DNA of 5,744 bases, from the NCBI GenBank assembly GCA_944393295.1, contig CALXZR010000010.1, forward strand, positions 1 to 5,744. The letters are read 5' to 3'. Shown here in pieces: positions 1 through 5,190 of the stretch. A program made the position numbers and the translations under genes. Origin of the DNA: an uncultured Clostridia bacterium (GTDB lineage: Bacteria > Bacillota_A > Clostridia > TANB77 > CAG-508). The notes under the pieces were generated by a model. That model worked only from the letters and a program-made list of their open reading frames with translations. It did not search any database and was not told where the DNA came from. Each line of letters begins with the position of its first letter. The first letter of the stretch is position 1.

Positions 1-103
1 TGAATTAAAAATAGATGTTGATAAGCTAATATAATAACAAATGCAAAAAAAGAATTGTGTTTTGACAATTATATTTTGCACAAAAAGTGGTTCAACTGTG
101 TGA

Positions 104-535
104 GCACAATCACAACATTATGCAGGAACAGCTTTTGACGTTGCTCAAGGCTGGACTAATGCTCAAAGAGCAGCCTTAAGAACAAGTGCACGAAATTCTG
201 GATTGTGGAGCTATGTAGAGCCTGTTAGTATATCACCTACTTGGGTACACTTCGATAGAAGACAGAAACCACCAGCTTGTAGTTCTGGAGGATATCCAGT
301 TTTAAAAAGAGGAAGTCTAAGTGTATATGTTTTAATAGCACAAGATGGTTTAAATACACTTGGATTTAGTGCAGGTTCACTAGATGGAATATTTGGAGCT
401 AATACCTACAATGCAGTAAGAAATTACCAAGCTAGTAGAGGTTTAGCAGTAGATGGAATAATAGGTTGCAACACTTGGAGATCAATACAAGAAAATGTTT
501 TAGGGACAGGAAGAACTTCGACAACAATAGATTAA
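104..535 (+). pseudogene. C-terminal remnant of an M15-like peptidase with peptidoglycan-binding domain
   Basis: The frame reads continuously from 104 to the TAA at 533-535, but it is preceded by an in-frame TGA (101-103) and has no credible start; the first start-like codon is a TTG at 203 without a ribosome binding site. The translated part begins AQSQHYAGTAFDVAQG, the HxxGxAxD zinc-binding signature of M15-type D-Ala-D-Ala peptidases (His codon 116-118, Asp codon 137-139), followed by WVHFD, whose His (248-250) is the third expected ligand. From about 287 a PG_binding_1-type domain follows, with the typical LDGIFGANT and VDGIIGCNTW repeats. The family is usually roughly twice as long; its N-terminal part is missing, since 1-100 is closed by stops in all three forward frames. 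An ATG at 41 opens the same frame for only 20 codons before the TGA. An intact version would cut or remodel peptidoglycan cross-links outside the membrane. I infer a decayed gene; a start of the gene further upstream cannot rescue it unless TGA is read through. Confidence 0.75.
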
Positions 536-537
536 AT

Positions 538-576
538 AAAAAACTTATCTATTTAGGTAGATAAGTTTTTTGTTTT
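538..576 (+). terminator. Rho-independent terminator after the peptidase remnant
   Basis: A perfect 14-bp inverted repeat (538-551 with 558-571) encloses the 6-nt loop TTTAGG. The 3' arm ends in a T-rich tract (566-576, interrupted by one G). It starts three bases after the stop codon of the peptidase remnant, so it ends that unit and separates it from the hydrolase cluster. The A-run on the 5' side could make it work in both directions, although no minus-strand gene is visible nearby. Confidence 0.9.
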
Positions 577-578
577 GA

Positions 579-607
579 TTGATAATTAAATTTAACTGTG
601 ATAAAAT
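579..607 (+). promoter_or_regulatory. Sigma-A-type promoter of the hydrolase cluster (extended -10)
   Basis: The -35 hexamer TTGATA (579-584) and the -10 hexamer TAAAAT (602-607) are separated by exactly 17 nt, with a TG dinucleotide at 599-600 giving an extended -10. It lies directly after the terminator and about 70 nt before the first Nudix gene, with transcription expected to start near 614. It matches the promoter before the sigma-factor gene at 24 of 29 positions. Confidence 0.75.
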
Positions 608-629
608 GTGAAAAATGAATGGAGATAAA

Positions 630-674
630 ATGATGGAAGAGAATAAAATAAAAAATTTATTAAAATCGGAGTAG
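630..674 (+). CDS. Possible 14-codon leader peptide
   Basis: A GGAG (621-624) sits six bases upstream of tandem ATG codons (630 and 633). The frame reads MMEENKIKNLLKSE and stops with TAG at 672-674, three bases before the Nudix ATG at 678. The ribosome binding site of the Nudix gene (CGGAG, 667-671) lies inside its last codons, so translation of this small frame could couple to, or open, the Nudix start. An in-frame ATG at 615 gives a 19-codon version. It may be chance in A-rich DNA; no known leader peptide is recognised. Confidence 0.25.
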   Translation: MMEENKIKNLLKSE

Positions 675-677
675 CCT

Positions 678-1082
678 ATGAAAAAAGTAAATGTAATATT
701 AGTATATAACAAAGAGAATGATAAAATTTTAATGTGTAAAAGAGAAAAAGATCCATATAAAGGAAAACTTAATTTGGTTGGAGGAAAAGTAGAGGAAAAC
801 GAAGACGAGCTACATGCGGCATATAGAGAGCTAGAAGAAGAAACTGGGATAACTAATAAAGACATAAACTTAACACATATTATGAATTTTCAATATAAGA
901 TATCTAACTTAGAATTAGAAATGTATTTTGGCAAACTAAAAAAAGATTGTACTTTAAAAGAGGAACTAAATAAACTATATTGGGTAGATAAGACTGAAAA
1001 CTTTTTTGATTCAAAAAAATTTGCTGGAGAAGGAAATATATATCATATGATAAAACAAGTTGAAAATCTGAAAATTGATTAA
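678..1082 (+). CDS. Nudix hydrolase (NUDIX domain, 134 aa)
   Basis: A single-domain Nudix protein expected to hydrolyse a nucleoside diphosphate linked to another group, typically an (oxidised) NTP to NMP plus pyrophosphate, in the cytoplasm with Mg2+. The Nudix box GX5EX7REUXEEXGU is complete at residues 36-58: G36, E42, R50-E51, E54-E55 and G57-I58. It is preceded by KGKLNLVGGK, the strand-loop found in MutT-like members. A length of 134 aa is normal for a stand-alone Nudix enzyme. The ATG at 678 follows CGGAG (667-671) with a six-base spacer. It is the first full gene after the promoter at 579-607 and is followed after 18 nt by a second Nudix gene with which it shares little beyond the box, so this is not a recent tandem duplication. 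The substrate cannot be read from the sequence. Confidence 0.92.
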   Translation: MKKVNVILVYNKENDKILMCKREKDPYKGKLNLVGGKVEENEDELHAAYRELEEETGITNKDINLTHIMNFQYKISNLELEMYFGKLKKDCTLKEELNKLYWVDKTENFFDSKKFAGEGNIYHMIKQVENLKID

Positions 1083-1100
1083 TAAGAGGAGAAGAATAAT

Positions 1101-1559
1101 ATGATACTTTCAACACTTTGTTACATAGAAAAAAATGGAAAATATTTAATGTTACATAGAACTAAAAAGAAAAAGGATATAAACAAAGATAAGTGGCTTG
1201 GAATAGGTGGCAAATTTGAAGAAGGTGAAAGTCCAGAAGAGTGTATCGTAAGAGAAGTAAAAGAAGAAACTGGGCTAGAATTAAAATCATATAAATTAAG
1301 GTGTATTGTAACTTATGTTTCTACTAGTTGGGAAACGGAGTATATGTATGTTTTTACATCTAAAGATTTTACTGGTAGTTTAATTGAATGTAACGAAGGA
1401 GATCTTCAGTGGATTGATAAATATGAAATCACAAAATTGAATTCGTGGGAAGGAGACAAAATTTTCGTAGAAAAACTCCAAAAGGATAATAGCTTTTTTA
1501 CAGTTAAATTTGAGTATGATGGAGAAAAACTTATTAAATATGATTTAAAAGAATATTAA
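1101..1559 (+). CDS. Nudix hydrolase, MutX/8-oxo-dGTP diphosphatase-like
   Basis: A 152-aa Nudix enzyme resembling streptococcal MutX and related 8-oxo-dGTPases, which remove oxidised dGTP before it is incorporated into DNA. Family-typical features from start to end are TLCYIEKNGKYLMLHR (residues 5-20), KWLGIGGK (31-38), a complete Nudix box at 37-59 (G37, E43, R51-E52, E55-E56, G58-L59), the ECNEGDLQWI stretch near 98-107, WEGD near 118, and a C-terminal FFTVKFEYDGEKL segment. Length and motif order match MutX (about 154 aa). The start ATG has AGAGGAG at 1085-1091. It lies 18 nt after the first Nudix gene and 16 nt before the Ham1-family gene, which indicates an operon. The 8-oxo-dGTP substrate is inferred from resemblance only. 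Confidence 0.9.
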   Translation: MILSTLCYIEKNGKYLMLHRTKKKKDINKDKWLGIGGKFEEGESPEECIVREVKEETGLELKSYKLRCIVTYVSTSWETEYMYVFTSKDFTGSLIECNEGDLQWIDKYEITKLNSWEGDKIFVEKLQKDNSFFTVKFEYDGEKLIKYDLKEY

Positions 1560-1575
1560 TTTAAGGAGATGCAAA

Positions 1576-2148
1576 ATGGAAGAAATAGTATTTGTAACTC
1601 ATAATAAGGGAAAAGCAAAATCTGCAGAAAAATATTTTAATAATATAAAATTTAGCACATATAATTTTGAACTTGATGAGCCAAGAAGTGATGACATAAA
1701 AGAAATAGCAACAGCAAAAGTAAAACAAGCATACGAAATTGTAAAAAAACCTTGTATAGCACTAGATACAGGATTTTTTATTGAAGAATTAAATGGTTTT
1801 CCTAGAGCTTTTGTAAATTTTTCACTAGATACTATTGGAATAGATGGTATTTTAAAATTAATGGAGAATAGAAAAAATAGAAAGTGTAGATTTGAAGAAT
1901 GTTTAGCATATCATGATGGTAAAAATATACATTATTTTTATGGAAAACATCCGGGAAATTTGGCTACAAAAATACAAGGAATAGATAGAGATGAAAAATG
2001 GTCTGACTTATGGTATATATTTAAACCTGAACATTTTGACAAAACATTAGCAGAGATGAATTCAGAAGAAAGAGAAAATAGAAGAAAAATAGATGGTTCT
2101 GTAGAAGCGTTAAAAGTTTTTGCTGATTGGTACAAAGAAAAGAAGTAA
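1576..2148 (+). CDS. Ham1/RdgB/ITPase-family non-canonical purine NTP pyrophosphatase
   Basis: A 190-aa member of the Ham1 family, whose members hydrolyse ITP, dITP or XTP to monophosphates and so keep deaminated purines out of nucleic acids. The N-terminal FVTHNKGK (residues 6-13) is the T-x-N-x-x-K phosphate-binding motif. The DEPRSDDIKEIA segment (34-45) corresponds to the conserved acidic patch and helix, and IALDTGFFIEELNGFPRAF (61-79) to the EDSGL...LnGfPG catalytic region, with D64 kept. The SLDTIGIDGILKLM stretch (83-96) resembles the archaeal/eukaryotic ITPase branch more than E. coli RdgB. Oddities: the usual PG after the catalytic strand is PR (76-77), the GFGYDPIF motif is replaced by WSDLWYIF (142-149), and the SHR base-recognition motif near the C-terminus is absent (NRRKIDGS, 168-175). 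The substrate may therefore differ. The ribosome binding site AAGGAGAT (1563-1570) is well placed. Confidence 0.85.
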   Translation: MEEIVFVTHNKGKAKSAEKYFNNIKFSTYNFELDEPRSDDIKEIATAKVKQAYEIVKKPCIALDTGFFIEELNGFPRAFVNFSLDTIGIDGILKLMENRKNRKCRFEECLAYHDGKNIHYFYGKHPGNLATKIQGIDRDEKWSDLWYIFKPEHFDKTLAEMNSEERENRRKIDGSVEALKVFADWYKEKK

Positions 2149-2160
2149 AGGAGAGAATTT

Positions 2161-3029
2161 ATGGAAAAAATTATAGTAGAAGTAGGTTCAACAAATACTA
2201 AAATTGATTTAGCAACAGAAGATGATGTAAAACATTTAGAAACAATAACAATATCTTTTAAAAAGAATTTTAAAAAAGAAAATAAATTGAATTCAAAAGA
2301 TATTGAAATATTAATCTCAAAAGTAAAGGAGCTAAAAAATAAATATAAAGAAATTTATGTATGTGGTACAAGTATATTTAGAAATTTAAATGAAAAAGAT
2401 AAAAAAGAATTTTTAGATTTATTTTTTAAAGAAACAGGAATAAGTTTTGATATTATAGATGCAGAAAAAGAAAATAGACTAACTGTATTAGGCTGTGTAA
2501 GAAATGTGAATAAAAAAGTTGCTATTTTAGTTGGTGGCGGAGGTTCAACAGAAATAACTATTTTTGATAAAGAAATAAAAGAAATGATAAATACACCTTT
2601 TGGAGGTATGGATATAATGAATCGATATCCAGATTTAGCTTTGGATTTAGCAACTACTGATTTAGAAGAGAAGTAAAAAGTGTTGTTAGAGAGCATTTAA
2701 AACTACCAAAAGAAAAAGCAGATATTTTAATTTTGGCAGGTGGAGGACATCTACATTTTGCTTTGGAATCAGGAATTGGCTATACAAAAAATACTTTGTA
2801 TGCAGATAAACTACAACCAATAATGATGGATATTGACTCTAGAAAAAAAGACACCTTAAGATACTACAAAGAAATATCATTAGACGAGATAAGAAAAAGA
2901 GTTTCAGATCCAGATTGGTGGTATGCAACTAGAGCAATGTGTGCTTTTGTATTAGTAGTAGCTGAAGAAATTGGAGCTAAATATATTGTTCCAACAGATA
3001 TCTCAATGGTTTATGGTTTAGTTAATTAA
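2161..3029 (+). pseudogene. Ppx/GppA-family phosphatase, split by a -1 frame change
   Basis: Members of this ASKHA-fold family hydrolyse polyphosphate or the pentaphosphate alarmone pppGpp. The first part (2161-2676, 171 residues, AAGGAG at 2148-2153) carries VEVGSTNTKIDL (6-17, phosphate-1 motif), YVCGTSIFRN (66-75), IDAEKENRLTVLG (99-111) and VGGGGSTEITIF (124-135, phosphate-2 motif). It ends LEEK and a TAA at 2674-2676. The second part continues in the -1 frame, open from 2661 to the TAA at 3027-3029. It reads VVREHLKLPKEKADILILAGGG and ends PTDISMVYGLVN, a plausible family C-terminus. Joined, the protein is about 290 aa, a usual length for short Ppx/GppA proteins. Restoring one base near 2668-2671 would rejoin the frames. 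No slippery heptamer is visible before the stop, so a mutation or sequencing/assembly error is more likely than programmed frameshifting. The phosphate-2 motif has V124 where Asp is usual, and E7 where Asp is usual in phosphate-1, so activity may have diverged. It lies 12 nt after the Ham1-family gene, in the same operon. Confidence 0.8.
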
Positions 3030-3086
3030 AAATAAAAGACATATTATATCTTTGTAGAAAATAATATTTGCTAAGGGGGATTTTCT

Positions 3087-3848
3087 ATGAAGATATTAAC
3101 AATAAAAAAGAAAGCTGTATTAGGAGTAATAATGTTGTTTATATTTTTTATTATTATTCTTAAAATGACTGATTCTTTTGGAATGCAACATTATTATAAG
3201 TTAGATTTTTCAACTGGTTTAGTAACAGCTACAACTTTGAATGTGAGAAGCGGACCTGGTACACAATATAAAGTTATAGCTACAGTAAATAAGAACGAAT
3301 ATATCAGAGTGTTTGCAGGAATTGGAGATTGGTATATTGTACAAATAGAGGGAGATTATGTAGGAGCAGTTAGTAAAAAGTATGTAAAAGCAATTTATCC
3401 AAACTCTACTTCTGGAAGTACGCAAGGTAATCAAACTACAGACCAAAACACAACTGTATCTACTATGAATTCTGACGAACAAGAAGTTTTTGATTTAATA
3501 AATAAGCAAAGAACAGCAAATGGTCTTACTGCTTTAAAAAATGATAATGAAGTTCAAAGAATGGCGAGAATAAAGGCACAGGATATGGTGGACAATAAAT
3601 ACTTTTCACATACCTCACCTACTTATGGTTCTCCATTTGATATGCTAAATAGTTTTAAAATTTCTTATAAAACAGCAGGAGAAAATATTGCAGGAAATTC
3701 TAGTAATAGTGGTGCTGTTACAGCTTGGATGAATTCGTCTGGACACAAGGCTAATATTTTAAATAGTAATTTTACATATACAGGCATAGGAGTAGTGAGC
3801 AGTTCTGTGTATGGTAAGATGTATGTACAGGTATTTATTGGAAAATAA
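3087..3848 (+). CDS. Membrane-anchored or secreted SH3b + CAP (SCP/PR1, YkwD-like) protein
   Basis: A 253-aa exported protein. A positively charged start (KKK at 7-9) is followed by a hydrophobic segment (about 10-25) that acts as a signal peptide or membrane anchor; no clear cleavage site is visible. Residues about 44-104 form a bacterial SH3 domain (TATTLNVRSGPGTQYKVIA, then GDWYIVQ), which commonly binds peptidoglycan. A Ser/Thr/Asn/Gln-rich linker (106-130) leads to a CAP domain (about 131-253). The CAP cavity signatures are present: H175 in YFSHTSP, E199 in AGENIAG and H220 in the WMNSSGHKANIL motif. CAP proteins of this YkwD type occur widely in Firmicutes, but their biochemical role is largely unknown. 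The ATG follows AAGGGGG (3073-3079). The gene lies 57 nt after the Ppx/GppA gene and 53 nt before another Ham1-like gene, so it interrupts an otherwise cytoplasmic enzyme cluster. Confidence 0.93.
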   Translation: MKILTIKKKAVLGVIMLFIFFIIILKMTDSFGMQHYYKLDFSTGLVTATTLNVRSGPGTQYKVIATVNKNEYIRVFAGIGDWYIVQIEGDYVGAVSKKYVKAIYPNSTSGSTQGNQTTDQNTTVSTMNSDEQEVFDLINKQRTANGLTALKNDNEVQRMARIKAQDMVDNKYFSHTSPTYGSPFDMLNSFKISYKTAGENIAGNSSNSGAVTAWMNSSGHKANILNSNFTYTGIGVVSSSVYGKMYVQVFIGK

Positions 3849-3865
3849 TTATTTTAAATTAATTT

Positions 3866-3891
3866 AAAGGAGGAGTTAGATAAAATCTAAC
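3866..3891 (+). promoter_or_regulatory. Distant Shine-Dalgarno with spacer hairpin before the second Ham1-like gene
   Basis: A strong Shine-Dalgarno AAAGGAGGAG (3866-3875) lies 26 nt from the ATG at 3902, far outside the normal 5-10 nt. Between them is a 7-bp perfect inverted repeat (GTTAGAT 3875-3881 with ATCTAAC 3885-3891, loop AAA). Folding this hairpin would bring the Shine-Dalgarno to about ten bases from the start codon. No alternative start codon lies nearer in frame, and an in-frame TAA at 3881-3883 rules out an upstream start. This arrangement resembles the hairpin-bridged ribosome binding sites described in phage T4 genes; the function here is inferred. Confidence 0.6.
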
Positions 3892-3901
3892 AAAAATAAA
3901 A

Positions 3902-4498
3902 ATGAAAGTATTATTTGCAACAACAAATCCAGCAAAAGTAAAAAAATATAGGGAAGAATTGAAAAAAAGAGGAATAGAGCTTTTAACAATTAACGATTTA
4001 GAAATTAATTTAAATGTGGAAGAAACAGGAAAGAATGCATTAGAAAATGCTTATATAAAGGCGAAAGCTTATTATGATGAAACACATATTACAACAATAG
4101 GAATGGATAATAATTTATTTATAGAAGAACTATCAGAGGAAGAACAGCCGGGTACACATGTACGTAGAATAAATGGAAAAACTTTAACAGATGATGAAAT
4201 GATAGAATATTACACTAATTTAGTAAGAACACATGGCGGTAAATTAACGGCAAAATGGGTTTATGGAATGGTAATATATAATGGAAAAGAAAAAAAGGAA
4301 TATACTTGGTGCAAAGATCATTTTTATTTTATAGATAAGCCTTGCCAAAAGAGGAATCCAGGATATCCTTTAGATTCTATTAGTATTATACCTGAACTTA
4401 ATAAATATTTTTTAGATTTAACGGAAGAAGAAAAGAAGCAAAAGAAGGATAATAATAGCGATAATGAAGTAATAAATTTTTTAATAAATAATATATAG
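3902..4498 (+). CDS. Divergent Ham1/RdgB-family protein (198 aa)
   Basis: The N-terminal half is clearly Ham1/RdgB-like: FATTNPAK (residues 5-12, T-x-N-x-x-K motif), NVEETGKNALENAYIKAKAY (38-57, matching the EETG..ENA..KA motif of RdgB with its catalytic-region Glu and Lys), and TIGMDNNLFIEEL (65-77) in place of the ADDSGL..L segment, with D69 kept and Ser-Gly changed to Asn-Asn. PGTHVRRINGKTLTD (83-97) parallels PGiySARYsG. In the second half GFGYDPIF is altered to NPGYPLDSIS (152-161). The C-terminal SHR motif is absent and replaced by a charged Lys/Asp/Asn-rich stretch (178-188). It is therefore a divergent paralog, expected to be a nucleoside triphosphate pyrophosphatase but with an uncertain substrate, possibly not a purine. 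It is very different from the Ham1-family protein at 1576-2148, so the two do not come from a recent duplication. Its unusual ribosome binding site is described separately. Confidence 0.8.
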   Translation: MKVLFATTNPAKVKKYREELKKRGIELLTINDLEINLNVEETGKNALENAYIKAKAYYDETHITTIGMDNNLFIEELSEEEQPGTHVRRINGKTLTDDEMIEYYTNLVRTHGGKLTAKWVYGMVIYNGKEKKEYTWCKDHFYFIDKPCQKRNPGYPLDSISIIPELNKYFLDLTEEEKKQKKDNNSDNEVINFLINNI

Positions 4499-4570
4499 GT
4501 AATGATTAAACTAAAAAAATAAAAACATTAAATTAACAAAATCTAAGGAAGAAAAGGCTAAAATTGAATA

Positions 4571-4599
4571 TTGATAATTTAATGGCACTATGATAAAAT
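4571..4599 (+). promoter_or_regulatory. Sigma-A-type promoter before the sigma-factor gene (extended -10)
   Basis: TTGATA (4571-4576), a 17-nt spacer and TAAAAT (4594-4599), with TG at 4591-4592. It lies in the 164-nt gap between the second Ham1-like gene and the sigma-factor gene, 63 nt before the ATG. No terminator hairpin is visible in this gap, so some read-through from the upstream genes is possible. The hexamers are of the housekeeping type; I see no clear second ECF-style promoter that would show autoregulation. Confidence 0.7.
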
Positions 4600-4662
4600 A
4601 AAAGCGAATAAATGGGTAGGCTTTGTTGCTTATAAAATACTGAAGAAAAACGGGATGAAACA

Positions 4663-5190
4663 ATGGAAGAACTAATAGAATTAGCAAAAGGTGGAGATAA
4701 AGAAGCTTTTACTAAAATAATTATAAGTATGAAAAATGAATTGTATGGTGTTGCAAGGACTAGGTTAAATAATGAATACGATATTGATGACGCTATTCAA
4801 GAAACAATGATTATAGCATTCAATCGCTTAGATACACTTAAGCAAAATGAGTTTTATAAAACTTGGTTGGTAAAAATTTTAATTAACGAGTGTAATCATA
4901 TTTATAGAAAGCAAAGAATAAGAGAAATATTAGGATTCGAAAACATTGAACATTATGAAACATCAGGAGCTGAAGAAATTATTGATAAAACTATTAGTGA
5001 TATGAGTTTTGACAAAATGATTGAAGAATTGTCTTATGAAGAAAAGCTAATATTTAAGTTGTATTATAAGAATAAATATACTATTAAAGAAATTGCTTAT
5101 ATCCTAAATAAAAATGAGAACACTGTTAAAACAATAATGAGAAGATCCAAGGAAAAAATAAAACAAAACTATGCAGGAGGTGATAAGTGA
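4663..5190 (+). CDS. ECF-type sigma-70 family RNA polymerase sigma factor
   Basis: A 175-aa sigma factor with only regions 2 and 4, the extracytoplasmic-function architecture. Region 2 covers about residues 12-83: YDIDDAIQETMIIAFNRLD (39-57) is the core-binding and -10-recognition part, and FYKTWLVKILINECNHIYRK (64-83) follows the family pattern. A linker (84-117) leads to region 4 (about 118-168). Its helix-turn-helix, YTIKEIAYILNKNENTVKTI (139-158), reads the -35 element. The start ATG at 4663 has only a weak GGGA (4652-4655) upstream, which suggests low translation. Its TGA overlaps the ATG of the next gene by one base, so sigma factor and membrane regulator are translationally coupled. 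The expected role is to switch on genes in response to a cell-envelope or surface signal once the anti-sigma factor releases it; the target genes are unknown. Confidence 0.93.
   Translation: MEELIELAKGGDKEAFTKIIISMKNELYGVARTRLNNEYDIDDAIQETMIIAFNRLDTLKQNEFYKTWLVKILINECNHIYRKQRIREILGFENIEHYETSGAEEIIDKTISDMSFDKMIEELSYEEKLIFKLYYKNKYTIKEIAYILNKNENTVKTIMRRSKEKIKQNYAGGDK
5175..5184 (+). promoter_or_regulatory. Strong ribosome binding site of the anti-sigma gene
   Basis: AGGAGGTGAT is a near-full match to the 3' end of 16S rRNA and lies inside the last codons of the sigma-factor gene, nine bases from GGAGG to the ATG at 5190. It contrasts with the weak site of the sigma gene and suggests that the anti-sigma factor is made in excess. 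Confidence 0.8.

Noticed and set aside
53..70. 6-bp inverted repeat AATTGT/ACAATT with a TTGACA-like -35 inside
   Set aside because: No -10 hexamer lies 16-18 nt downstream, the stem is short and AT-rich, and no T-run follows, so neither promoter nor terminator is supported.
99..114. TGTGA-N6-TCACA palindrome, identical to a CRP-type operator half-site pair
   Set aside because: Most of it is explained by the codons of the conserved AQSQH segment of the peptidase remnant, no promoter is placed to use it, and CRP-type sites are not expected to be spelled this way in clostridia. Chance is the likelier reading.
545..865. Minus-strand open frame of 106 codons
   Set aside because: It lies opposite the first Nudix gene and the terminator, is low-complexity Ser/Phe/Leu-rich, has no ribosome binding site and resembles the antisense of A-rich coding sequence.
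2671..2680. A-run as a programmed frameshift site in the Ppx/GppA gene
   Set aside because: The TAAAAAG run begins at the stop codon itself, so ribosomes would reach the stop before the slippery bases; no X-XXY-YYZ heptamer precedes it.
2355..2696. Minus-strand open frame of 113 codons
   Set aside because: It is antisense to the Ppx/GppA gene, which has clear family motifs; its composition is that of a reverse-complement shadow.
3018..3047. Possible promoter (TTAGTT, 18 nt, TATTAT) before the CAP gene
   Set aside because: The -35 matches poorly and AT-rich gaps yield such -10 sequences often; not enough to call.
4612..4635. Seven-codon frame MGRLCCL upstream of the sigma gene
   Set aside because: It has no Shine-Dalgarno and no conserved feature; a frame this short is expected by chance.
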